DNA of 25,116 nt, taken from the NCBI GenBank assembly GCA_023435225.1, contig JAEYRX010000062.1:1-25116 (forward strand). The letters are read 5' to 3'. How positions within the stretch are numbered: position 1 is the first letter of the stretch; each line of letters opens with the position of its first letter. Position numbers and translations under genes: made by a program. This DNA is from Bacillota bacterium. Its GTDB lineage: Bacteria > Bacillota > UBA4882 > UBA8346. A model generated the notes under the pieces. That model ran no database searches, was not told the DNA's origin, and saw only the letters and a list, made by a program, of their open reading frames with translations. Below are positions 6,887 to 15,368 of the stretch, piece after piece.

Positions 6887-6914
6887 GCAGGAAAGTACTC
6901 TCGACTAGCGAAAT
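6887..6914 (+). promoter_or_regulatory. Candidate SigH-type promoter of ilvD
   Basis: GCAGGAAAG, a 12-base spacer and GCGAAAT match the SigH consensus RnAGGAwww-N11/12-RnnGAAT except for one base in each box. The same arrangement is seen in front of the gcv riboswitch. The start would give a short leader of about 23 bases before ilvD. Confidence 0.4.
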
Positions 6915-6943
6915 AGATTAATTTAATTTGGGAGGTGTTTTAT

Positions 6944-8602
<1,659 letters not shown>

Positions 8603-8672
8603 TCATGAGGTATGAGGCGACAGTGTTGAAATTAATCTTTTTTTCTCTACTTTTGTTTAATTAAGGTGTATG

Positions 8673-8721
8673 GGTAAGACGTTGCTGCAGAAGAACATTG
8701 ATGCCCGGGAACGACCTTACC
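8673..8721 (+). other. Long interrupted hairpin between ilvD and ilvB
   Basis: GGTAAG (8673-8678) and CGTT (8680-8683) pair with AACG (8710-8713) and CTTACC (8716-8721) around a 26-base GC-richer loop. It is transcribed from ilvD and lies before the terminator at 8834. No known riboswitch or T-box consensus is recognised. Two ATGAGGN heptamers lie at 8605-8618. Confidence 0.4.
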
Positions 8722-8833
8722 GTTTAGGGTTGGGTGGATAGAGTGATAAAGAAGTATCTTTTGCAACAGTTTCTTATCTTAGAACTAAAAAACTCTCTAC
8801 AGATAATGTTTTTAAGGATTCCAAATTTTTTAT

Positions 8834-8856
8834 AACTCGCCGTTGGCGAGTTTTTA
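8834..8856 (+). terminator. Intrinsic terminator after ilvD
   Basis: AACTCGCC, loop GTT, GGCGAGTT, running into five Ts. It is a compact 8-bp GC-containing stem between ilvD and the ilvB promoter, and likely ends the ilvD transcript. Confidence 0.8.
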
Positions 8857-8913
8857 ATTTTGCATATTTACAAATCCTTTAATGGCGAGTGTTACAAAAT
8901 CTACATATAGTAA

Positions 8914-8942
8914 TTGACATTTAATATGTCAGGCATTATAGT
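8914..8942 (+). promoter_or_regulatory. SigA-type promoter of ilvBN with overlapping dyad
   Basis: TTGACA (8914-8919), 17-base spacer, TATAGT (8937-8942), followed by the ilvB ribosome-binding site. TGACAT and ATGTCA form a 6-bp dyad across the -35 and spacer (8915-8930 region), a plausible operator position. The regulator is unknown. Confidence 0.75.
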
Positions 8943-8978
8943 TAGAATAATCAATTAATTGAAATTGGAGGGTCAGCT

Positions 8979-10646
8979 ATGAAGATATCTGGAGCCGAAA
9001 TCTTATTGGAGTGTCTGGAACGGGAAGGCGTTGATGTTATTTTCGGGTACCCCGGGGGACAGGTTATTCCAATCTACGATGCTCTTTATGATTCGAAAAT
9101 AAAAAATATTTTAGTCCGGCATGAACAAGGCGCAGCGCATGCCGCCGATGGTTACGCTAGAAGTACCGGAAAAACCGGAGTATGTTTGGCAACATCCGGT
9201 CCGGGCGCTACTAACTTAGTAACCGGTATTGCTACGGCTTATATGGACTCTGTACCGATGGTGGCAATTACCGGCCAGGTACCTAACTCTATGCTCGGCT
9301 GTGATTCCTTTCAGGAAGCTGATATCACCGGGATAACTCTTCCTATTACCAAACATAATTACTTGGTCCGGGATATTAAGGAACTACCGCGGGTAATAAA
9401 GGAAGCATTTCATATTGCCGGAACCGGAAGACCGGGACCGGTATTAATTGATTTACCGAAAGATATATCGGTTGAAAAAGATAAGCCTCATTATCCGGAA
9501 ACCGTGGATTTACTTGGATATAAACCTAATTATATTGGAAATGCCCGGCAAATAAAAGATGCCACTGATGCAATCCATAGCGCTAAAAAACCGGTATTAT
9601 ACGTCGGAGGAGGAGTAGTTATCTCCGGAGCCGATCAGGAACTTCGAAAAATGGTGGAGATGTTGGAAATACCGGTTACTACCACCTTAATGGGGATGAC
9701 GGCTTTCCCAACCAGCCACCCGTTAAACTTGGGAATGCTGGGTATGCACGGTACTGCTGCGGCAAATTATGCGGTAACTGAAGCTGATTTGTTAATCGCG
9801 GTAGGAGCCCGTTTTGATGACCGGGTTACCGGTAGTATTAATACTTTTGCGCCTTGTGCCAAAATTATTCATATCGATATTGACCCGGCAGAGATCGGGA
9901 AAAATGTCCGGTGCAATATTCCGATAGTTGGCGATGTAAAGCAGGTTCTGGAAATGCTGCTGGAGAGGTTATCTCCGGCTAAAAACCCGGAATGGCTAGG
10001 TAAAGTCAATGACTGGAAAAAGACTTATCCACTCAAATATGAGACGGGTAAATTAAAACCGCAACAGGTAATTGAAGAGATCAGTGAAATTACTAAAGGA
10101 GACGCCATAATCTGTACAGAAGTCGGTCAGAATCAAATGTGGGCGGCCCAGTTTTATAAATTTACCAATCCCCGTTCATTAATAACTTCGGGTGGTTTAG
10201 GCACTATGGGCTTCGGCTTTCCGGCGGCTATCGGAGCTCAGGTTGGGAACCCCGACCGAATGGTAATCGATATTGCGGGTGACGGTAGCTTCCAAATGAA
10301 TATCCAAGAGTTGGGAACCGTAGTTGCTAACCAAATCCCAGTGAAAGTAGTAATTCTCAATAACTTCTATTTGGGGATGGTCCGTCAGTGGCAGGAGTTT
10401 TTCTTTAATCGACGGTATTCCGGAACTGTGCTGGAAACCAATCCCGACTTTGTAAAAATTGCTGAAGCTTATGGAGCTAAAGGATTTAGAATTACCGAAG
10501 CAAAAAACTTGCGGGAAGCGCTAACTGAAGCTTTGACAACACCCGGACCGGTTGTGGTGGATTGCCATGTCGATAGGGAAGAAAATGTTCTTCCAATGGT
10601 ACCGGCCGGCGGTTCCATAAACAAGATGATAGGGGTGATTGACTGA
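8979..10646 (+). CDS. ilvB: Acetolactate synthase large subunit, biosynthetic
   Basis: A 555-residue thiamine-diphosphate enzyme of normal length. It condenses two pyruvates to acetolactate, or pyruvate with 2-ketobutyrate. Visible hallmarks are FGYPGGQVIPIYDAL, the activating Glu49 in RHEQGAAHAADGYAR, ATSGPGATNLVTGIATAYMD, the FAD-domain segment VGARFDDRVTG and the ThDP/Mg motif GDGSFQMNIQELGTV near residue 430. The motif GMVRQWQEFFF is typical of AHAS, which distinguishes it from catabolic ALS. The ATG at 8979 has GGAGGG in front. Its stop overlaps the ilvN start by one base, so the catalytic and regulatory subunits are translationally coupled and made in register. Confidence 0.96.
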   Translation: MKISGAEILLECLEREGVDVIFGYPGGQVIPIYDALYDSKIKNILVRHEQGAAHAADGYARSTGKTGVCLATSGPGATNLVTGIATAYMDSVPMVAITGQVPNSMLGCDSFQEADITGITLPITKHNYLVRDIKELPRVIKEAFHIAGTGRPGPVLIDLPKDISVEKDKPHYPETVDLLGYKPNYIGNARQIKDATDAIHSAKKPVLYVGGGVVISGADQELRKMVEMLEIPVTTTLMGMTAFPTSHPLNLGMLGMHGTAAANYAVTEADLLIAVGARFDDRVTGSINTFAPCAKIIHIDIDPAEIGKNVRCNIPIVGDVKQVLEMLLERLSPAKNPEWLGKVNDWKKTYPLKYETGKLKPQQVIEEISEITKGDAIICTEVGQNQMWAAQFYKFTNPRSLITSGGLGTMGFGFPAAIGAQVGNPDRMVIDIAGDGSFQMNIQELGTVVANQIPVKVVILNNFYLGMVRQWQEFFFNRRYSGTVLETNPDFVKIAEAYGAKGFRITEAKNLREALTEALTTPGPVVVDCHVDREENVLPMVPAGGSINKMIGVID

Positions 10647-11140
10647 TGCGGCATATTATCTCGGCTTTAGTATTAAACCACTCGGGAGTTCTGGCCAGGG
10701 TGGCCGGTCTTTTTAGCCGGAGAGGCTATAATATTGAGAGTATAGCAGTTGGGCACTCTGAAGAACCGAATCAATCAAGAATGATTATCGTAGTTAATGC
10801 GGAAGATGACGATGTGGTTGAACAAATTGAAAAGCAGCTATATAAATTGATTGATGTGATCAAAGTTAATGATCTGCCGCCTGCGGAAGCGGTTGAAAGA
10901 GAATTGGCTTTGATTAAAGTAAATGCCGGTTCACAAAACCGGTCGGAAATTATGCAAATTGTTGATATTTTTAGAGCTAAGATTGTAGATGTCAGTAGCA
11001 GGGCGGTTATTGTCGAGATTACCGGAAGCCCGGATAAAGTGGAAGCTATGATTGGACTCCTTAAACCCTATGGAATCAGAGAAATAGTAAAAACCGGTCA
11101 GGTAGCGATGCTCCGGAATTTCAAAAAAGGAGAAAAATAG
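10646..11140 (+). CDS. ilvN: Acetolactate synthase small (regulatory) subunit
   Basis: The 164-residue protein has the usual IlvN/IlvH length. An N-terminal ACT domain (about 2-77; LVLNHSGVLARVAGLFSRRG, YNIESIAVGHSE) binds valine for feedback inhibition. The C-terminal ALS_ss_C domain (about 83-158) contains VDIFRAKIVDVSSRAVIVEI and GIREIVKTGQVAMLR. It activates the large subunit encoded just upstream. The ATG overlaps the ilvB stop (TGATG). A strong terminator lies about 95 bases downstream, so the operon is ilvBN only; no ilvC or leu genes follow. Confidence 0.95.
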   Translation: MRHIISALVLNHSGVLARVAGLFSRRGYNIESIAVGHSEEPNQSRMIIVVNAEDDDVVEQIEKQLYKLIDVIKVNDLPPAEAVERELALIKVNAGSQNRSEIMQIVDIFRAKIVDVSSRAVIVEITGSPDKVEAMIGLLKPYGIREIVKTGQVAMLRNFKKGEK

Positions 11141-11232
11141 TAGGATTATTATCCAGATGTGGAAATGCTAAATTATTAAATAAAGCTGGTTTTATTAATA
11201 ATAGCAACAATAAAGTAAGTTTTAAAAGGTGC

Positions 11233-11268
11233 AAAGACCTTCTCTTATTTGGGAGAAGGTCTTTTATT
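11233..11268 (+). terminator. Intrinsic terminator of the ilvBN operon
   Basis: AAAGACCTTCTC (11233-11244) pairs with GAGAAGGTCTTT (11253-11264) in a 12-bp stem with an 8-base loop, running into a U-run. Confidence 0.9.
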
Positions 11269-11284
11269 TTCCTAAAGGATTGAG

Positions 11285-11545
11285 TGAAATATAACAGAAT
11301 CATCATCAAAAAATACAGACAAATTAATAAACTATATTAAGAAAAAGAAGAAAGAAGAACATTATTTTATAAATTACACAAAAAACGAAAAAATTACCAA
11401 AAATAAAAAGAAGGTATGCAAAAAGAAAAGTGAAATAGAATATATATAATTCCAAAACAAATGAATTATACACAGAAAATATCATAATATGGAAATTATT
11501 AAAATATAAGAAAAATAGAAAATCTAAAAGAAATTAGTGTTTTGT
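11285..11545 (+). other. Strongly A-rich intergenic stretch upstream of the porin-like gene
   Basis: About 260 bases between the ilvBN terminator and the candidate porin promoter are dominated by A on the plus strand, with scattered short A-tracts, few Cs and little G. No reading frame with a ribosome-binding site is apparent on either strand. It could act as a UP-like, curved DNA region for the strong gene downstream, or be a decayed sequence. Confidence 0.5.
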
Positions 11546-11549
11546 TTTT

Positions 11550-11577
11550 TTGAACGTATTCTGGAGTAACCTATGAG
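11550..11577 (+). promoter_or_regulatory. Candidate SigA-type promoter of the porin-like gene
   Basis: TTGAAC (11550-11555), 16-base spacer, TATGAG (11572-11577), preceded by a T-run and the A-rich block. Transcription would begin near 11584, a few bases before the hairpin at 11592. Confidence 0.4.
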
Positions 11578-11591
11578 GAAAACAAGGAACC

Positions 11592-11651
11592 CTCGTAATG
11601 TCGCTCCGGATTGCGATATATCGAAAGGGGGTATATTTGGAGCATTACGAG
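11592..11651 (+). promoter_or_regulatory. 5'-leader hairpin of the porin-like mRNA
   Basis: CTCGTAATG (11592-11600) pairs perfectly with CATTACGAG (11643-11651). After a two-base bulge, CTCC pairs with GGAG. The loop carries the palindrome CGATATATCG (11614-11623). If the promoter above is right, this stem forms at the very 5' end of the mRNA, where such hairpins can protect transcripts, as known for E. coli ompA. Confidence 0.6.
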
Positions 11652-11657
11652 ATTTTC

Positions 11658-11686
11658 GAGTAAGGAGTAAGCAGTAATACGCAGTA
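11658..11686 (+). repeat. Degenerate heptanucleotide tandem repeat
   Basis: GAGTAAG GAGTAAG CAGTAAT, then ACGCAGTAAAA: a 7-bp period over three units in the porin leader. Confidence 0.55.
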
Positions 11687-11726
11687 AAAAATGTAGCACT
11701 TAAAATTAAAGGAGGAAAGATTTAAA

Positions 11727-12581
11727 ATGAAAAAGTTCTTAGTTATAACAATATCTGCAATTATGATTCTGTCTATGGCTGCTGTCTCAATGGCCGCTGT
11801 AACCGTTGGCGGTGAAAGTAATTTTGGGTGGAATATGAGCCCTGATACAGCTCAAGATGAATTCGGCGATGCTAAAGTCACCGTTACCGCTGATGTTAAC
11901 GATTCAACGCAAATCTTTACAGCTTTAAAAGGTAACACTGGTGGTGCTGTTGCTGTTGACGAAGCTTGGGCTTCCTTTAAAACCGATAGTTTGACCACTA
12001 AAGTTGGTAATTTCGGTTTTAATCTTGATGGCGATGTCGATATTATTACTACCCTTGATGAAATTAAACAGGACGCTGGTATTAGCGTTGCCGCTAAAGT
12101 TTCCGATGCTATGACCGTATCCGGCTATCTTGCCCGTTTTGGTGATGCTGTTGGCACTGCAGATAATGAAATGCAAAATAATTATGCACTCAGTGTTGCT
12201 TATGATACCGATTCACTTGGTGGGAAATTAGCTTACAGCGCTTCAACGGTTGAAGATACTGCTGGTATTATGTCACTTAGCGGTTATTACAAAATGGGCG
12301 CTTTCAAACCCTATGTAACCTATGAATCTTTTGGTGAACAATTAGGCGTAGAAATTGGTAACAATGCTGTTCTCGGTGCAATGTATGATGGTGAAAAGAT
12401 CTATGGTAGAGCCGAGTTTCAAGTTGTACAAAAAGATACAGAATCTGATGCCGAAGTTGCTGGAAACCAAGGATTTAGAATTGGTTACAAAATTAATCCC
12501 AATGCAAAAGTTGAATATAATACCAAAACCATCGGTGACAATGACGCGGAATCTTCCATCAAATTGAATGTAATTTTCTAA
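11727..12581 (+). CDS. Porin-like outer membrane beta-barrel protein
   Basis: The 284-residue protein has a clear signal peptide (about residues 1-23, ending AVSMA). The mature part is rich in Gly, Asp, Thr and Ala with alternating hydrophobic residues, for example AKVTVTADVNDSTQIFTALK, VKVGNFGFNLDGDVDI-like strands and LGAMYDGEKIYGRAEFQVV. It ends in KLNVIF, with the terminal phenylalanine typical of BamA-recognised outer membrane proteins. I do not recognise a specific porin family. The ATG follows AAAGGAGGAAAG, a strong ribosome-binding site. It is monocistronic, with its own leader hairpin and UUCG-loop terminator, suggesting high expression. If it is an outer membrane protein the cell is a diderm. 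A secreted or S-layer-linked beta protein is the alternative. Confidence 0.7.
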   Translation: MKKFLVITISAIMILSMAAVSMAAVTVGGESNFGWNMSPDTAQDEFGDAKVTVTADVNDSTQIFTALKGNTGGAVAVDEAWASFKTDSLTTKVGNFGFNLDGDVDIITTLDEIKQDAGISVAAKVSDAMTVSGYLARFGDAVGTADNEMQNNYALSVAYDTDSLGGKLAYSASTVEDTAGIMSLSGYYKMGAFKPYVTYESFGEQLGVEIGNNAVLGAMYDGEKIYGRAEFQVVQKDTESDAEVAGNQGFRIGYKINPNAKVEYNTKTIGDNDAESSIKLNVIF

Positions 12582-12599
12582 TTTAAGTGTTTTAAAAAA

Positions 12600-12630
12600 G
12601 GCGGGGGCTTCGGCTCCCGTCTTTTCTTTT
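12600..12630 (+). terminator. Intrinsic terminator of the porin-like gene
   Basis: GGCGGGGGC, loop TTCG, GCTCCCGTC form a 9-bp GC-rich stem with two G-U pairs and a stable UUCG tetraloop, followed by a T-rich tract. Confidence 0.9.
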
Positions 12631-12644
12631 ATTTACTTAAGTTG

Positions 12645-12674
12645 TTGACACTTCACAAGGTAATCGGTTAATAT
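12645..12674 (+). promoter_or_regulatory. Candidate SigA-type promoter of hpt
   Basis: Perfect TTGACA (12645-12650) with TAATAT (12669-12674) at 18 bases. A better TATAAT at 12680-12685 lies too far from that -35. The leader to hpt would be about 115 bases. Confidence 0.45.
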
Positions 12675-12798
12675 CTACTTATAATATTGGCATGAGGGAA
12701 GAGGTAAGGGACGTGAGAAAAAAATCCTGCTAATACCATCTGCCTGTATAGCATTCAAAAATTAAAAATTCCTATATAGGGACTAGGGGGTTATCAAC

Positions 12799-13338
12799 AT
12801 GATGAATGATATCAAAAAGGTTTTAATCCGGGAGCAGGAGATAGCCGAGCGTATTCAAAAGCTTGGCCAAGAGATAACCGAGGACTATCAGGGTAAGATA
12901 CCGGTGTTAGTAGGAATCCTTAAAGGAGCGGTTCCGTTTGTGGCGGACTTGATGAGAGAGATTAATTTGCCTCTGGAGTACGATTTGATGGCGGTATCCA
13001 GTTACGGCGCTTCCACTAAATCCAGCGGTACCGTTAAAATATTAAAAGATTTGGACTTGAGCATCGAAGAGCGTGATGTAATTATTGTTGAAGATATTGT
13101 GGATACCGGTTTGACTTTGCAATATTTATTGGAGAACCTGAAGTCGCGCCATCCGAAGTCCATAAAAATTTGTACTTTTTTGGACAAGCCCAGCCGGAGA
13201 AAAGTAGCTATTCAGCCCGATTATAATGGATTTGAAATCCCCGATGTGTTTGTAATAGGTTATGGGCTTGACTATGCCGAAAAATATCGGAATCTGCCTT
13301 TTGTTGGAGTGCTAAAGGAGGAGATTTATCAAGGCTAA
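12799..13338 (+). CDS. hpt: Hypoxanthine phosphoribosyltransferase
   Basis: A 179-residue protein of normal Hpt length. The PRPP-binding motif VIIVEDIVDTGLTLQYLL lies near residues 94-112. LVGILKGAVPFVADLMREI lies near 37-55, and DVFVIGYGLDYAEKYRNLPFVGVL near the C-terminus carries the purine-binding loop of type I phosphoribosyltransferases. It converts hypoxanthine (and usually guanine) with PRPP to IMP/GMP in the cytoplasm. Two ATGs lie in tandem; the first (12799) is eight bases after AGGGGG. The permease gene downstream imports the substrate, so the pair is a purine salvage module, although each has its own promoter. Confidence 0.94.
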   Translation: MMNDIKKVLIREQEIAERIQKLGQEITEDYQGKIPVLVGILKGAVPFVADLMREINLPLEYDLMAVSSYGASTKSSGTVKILKDLDLSIEERDVIIVEDIVDTGLTLQYLLENLKSRHPKSIKICTFLDKPSRRKVAIQPDYNGFEIPDVFVIGYGLDYAEKYRNLPFVGVLKEEIYQG

Positions 13339-13432
13339 AGGTGACAGGAAATCATTTGAGTTTATAGTTTAAAATTGATACGTGGTGGTTGTTGTTTTAC
13401 TTTCACTTCGCGCCTGTCGCTTCAAGCCTATC

Positions 13433-13461
13433 TTGACTTCCAGTACAGATTTTGGTATGAT
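13433..13461 (+). promoter_or_regulatory. SigA-type promoter of the purine permease leader
   Basis: TTGACT (13433-13438), 17-base spacer, TATGAT (13456-13461). The start would be near 13468, giving a leader of about 290 bases before the permease. Confidence 0.7.
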
Positions 13462-13485
13462 TGTAACGTAATTTGTTACCTTTTT

Positions 13486-13595
13486 CCGTATTATCCATTG
13501 TGGAGGAGTTATAATGATTTCTACTCCAAATTATTGTAATACGGTATCGTAAAATAAAACCCGCGGGGGAAGTATACCCTGGAAGGGTTTTTTTT
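13486..13595 (+). promoter_or_regulatory. Candidate cis-regulatory leader with terminator, purine permease
   Basis: CCGTATTA (13486-13493) pairs with TAATACGG (13537-13544), enclosing a hairpin GGAGT (13505-13509) / ACTCC. Twelve bases on, AAAACCC (13556-13562) pairs with GGGTTTT (13585-13591), and Ts run to 13595. A closed aptamer-sized domain followed by an intrinsic terminator between promoter and gene is the layout of a transcription-attenuating riboswitch. The conserved core of the purine riboswitch is not present, apart from a possibly chance TTTCTAC, so the class is unknown. Confidence 0.5.
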
Positions 13596-13623
13596 ATGGA
13601 TTTGAAAGGTAATAATATTTATC

Positions 13624-13736
13624 GAGGGATTTTCATAATTATTAAAAGACATTTGATTATAATATATTGATAGTTATAATCGGTTATACACCATATATTA
13701 TATTCAAATATTAAGTAAGGTAATTATGAAACTCCC
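13624..13736 (+). repeat. 115-bp palindromic repeat family, copy 3
   Basis: Begins GAGGGATTTTCATAATTA and ends GGTAATTATGAAACTCCC. The middle (AATATATTGATAG ... CCATATATTATATT) is more diverged than in copies 2 and 4. It ends only a few bases before the permease ribosome-binding site, so it must be in its mRNA leader. Confidence 0.85.
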
Positions 13737-13756
13737 ATAAAAAAAGGAGGAGTAAA

Positions 13757-15061
13757 ATGTTCGAAAAAATCTTTAAATTGCAGGAGAATAAGACGACCAT
13801 TGGGCGGGAAGTCATTGCCGGTTTTGTAACCTTCATGACCATGGCTTACATCATCTTTGCCAATCCGGGGATTCTGTCAGCAGCAATGGGAAAAGAGCTT
13901 TTCCCGGCTTTGGTTTTTGCTACATGTCTGGCAGCCGGTGTTATGACCATTTGCATGGGCTTTTTTACTAACTATCCGTTGGCTTTGGCCTCTGGTATGG
14001 GATTAAATGCATTTTTGGCTTTTGGGATAGTTTTAGGAATGAAATTACCCTGGCAAGTAGCTATGGGCGTAATTTTTATTGAAGGCGTCATTGTTAGCAT
14101 CTTAGTTTTAACCAACGTACGTGAATGGGTTATGGATGCCATTCCAATGGACTTAAAACGGGCTATCGGAGTTGGTATCGGTTTATTCATTGCTTTAATA
14201 GGATTACGCAACGCTAATCTGGTGGTTGATGATCCGGCTACATTAATTACTTTCGGTAAAATCGGACCTGAAAATATTATCGCCTTATTTGGTATATTAA
14301 TTACCGCTGTTTTAATGGGGAAAAAGGTAAAGGGCGCTATTTTAATAGGAATAATTCTCTCAACTTTAATTGCGATTTTTGCCGGATTAGTAAAATTTCC
14401 CTCTGAATGGATCTCCGGCCTCAAACCGGAATATTTCCAAACCTTTTTTGCATTAGATATTAAAAATGCATTATCTTTTGGTTTAGCAGCGACTATATTT
14501 GCATTCTTGATTACCGACTTCTTTGACACTATGGGAACGGTTTTTGCTATTGGTGAAGAGGCTGGGTATATTGATAAAAATGGAAAAGTGCCTAGACTTA
14601 AAAGAGTATTACTGGTCGATTCATTAGCGGCAGTAGTTGGAGGTTTATTTGGTTGTAGTTCCGTTACTACATACATCGAGAGCGCTTCCGGAGTCGGTGA
14701 GGGTGGCCGTACCGGGTTAACTTCCGTGGTAACCGGTGTTTTATTCCTGTTGGCTATTTTCTTTACGCCAATCATTAGTATTGTACCGGCTTATGCCGTT
14801 GCCCCAGCTTTAATAATTGTCGGATTTTTAATGCTGACAGTTGTCAAGTCCATTAATTGGGAAGATTTCTCTGTTGCCTTCCCGGCGTTCTTAACTATGA
14901 TTATGATTCCATTTACTTATAGTATATCCAAGGGAATTGGTTATGGTTTTATTTCCTATGTATTAATTAAGGTAGTTAGTGGTAAATATAAAGAAGTACA
15001 TCCATTAATGTATATTGTAGCGGTTGCGTTTATGTTGGATTTCTTCTTAGCTAGCCGGTAA
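13757..15061 (+). CDS. AzgA/PbuG-type guanine-hypoxanthine permease
   Basis: The 434-residue polytopic membrane protein belongs to the NCS2 superfamily, AzgA-like branch, which imports hypoxanthine, guanine or adenine with protons. Family signatures are GFVTFMTMAYIIFANPGIL near residues 21-40, LASGMGLNAFLAFGIV near 75-90, DFFDTMGTVFAIGEEAGY near 253-270, GCSSVTTYIESASGVGEGGRTGL near 295-317 and the C-terminal VLIKVVSGK. AzgA-like proteins have 12-14 membrane segments, which agrees with the hydrophobic pattern. The ATG follows AAAAAGGAGGAG. It lies downstream of hpt with its own promoter and a structured leader that includes a terminator, so expression is probably attenuated in response to a purine-related signal. 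Confidence 0.92.
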   Translation: MFEKIFKLQENKTTIGREVIAGFVTFMTMAYIIFANPGILSAAMGKELFPALVFATCLAAGVMTICMGFFTNYPLALASGMGLNAFLAFGIVLGMKLPWQVAMGVIFIEGVIVSILVLTNVREWVMDAIPMDLKRAIGVGIGLFIALIGLRNANLVVDDPATLITFGKIGPENIIALFGILITAVLMGKKVKGAILIGIILSTLIAIFAGLVKFPSEWISGLKPEYFQTFFALDIKNALSFGLAATIFAFLITDFFDTMGTVFAIGEEAGYIDKNGKVPRLKRVLLVDSLAAVVGGLFGCSSVTTYIESASGVGEGGRTGLTSVVTGVLFLLAIFFTPIISIVPAYAVAPALIIVGFLMLTVVKSINWEDFSVAFPAFLTMIMIPFTYSISKGIGYGFISYVLIKVVSGKYKEVHPLMYIVAVAFMLDFFLASR

Positions 15062-15086
15062 AAAAAGCTCTCATTACTTTGATTTT

Positions 15087-15130
15087 CAAATTAAAACCTC
15101 GCCAATTTTTGGTGGGGTTTTAATTTGAAA
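15087..15130. terminator. Strong intrinsic terminator after the purine permease
   Basis: CAAATTAAAACCTCGCC (15087-15103) pairs with GGTGGGGTTTTAATTTG (15111-15127) over 17 bp with two G-U pairs and a 7-base loop. The AT-rich base of the stem supplies U-runs on both strands. Confidence 0.85.
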
Positions 15131-15212
15131 TGGATTAAGAGGATTTTTAGTAATAATGTCAAATATAAAACACAACTAAAAAATTTTGTATTGCTATTTC
15201 GGTTTATAGATT

Positions 15213-15328
15213 GAGTGATTTTCATAATTAAGAAATTTTACATTTGGATACAATATATTGATAGTCACATCTGGGTCATTCACTATATATTGTACCCAAA
15301 ACTTAATTTAGGTAATTATGAAACTCAC
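15213..15328 (+). repeat. 115-bp palindromic repeat family, copy 4
   Basis: Begins GAGTGATTTTCATAATTAAG and ends TTTAGGTAATTATGAAACTCAC. The core GGATACAATATATTGATAG pairs with CACTATATATTGTACCC. It lies 41 bases before cdaA. The 15062-15368 gap contains the terminator above and this repeat, with no gene I can support. Confidence 0.88.
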
Positions 15329-15368
15329 TTAATTAATGTTAATAATTTGGTAAATATACTGGTATTTG

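Noticed and set aside
6355..6943. T-box leader expected before the ilv genes
   Set aside because: No GGGTGGTACCGCG-type T-box sequence or specifier stem is visible here or before ilvB.
13505..13530. TTTCTAC match to the J2/3 element of purine riboswitches
   Set aside because: The other conserved parts (UAUA junction, GAUAUGG, CCGUAAA loop) are missing and the pairing conflicts, so the known class cannot be called.
13972..14775. Long minus-strand ORF of 267 codons
   Set aside because: It lies wholly inside the purine permease gene. Its translation is Pro/Lys/Ile-rich low-complexity typical of antisense to a membrane protein.
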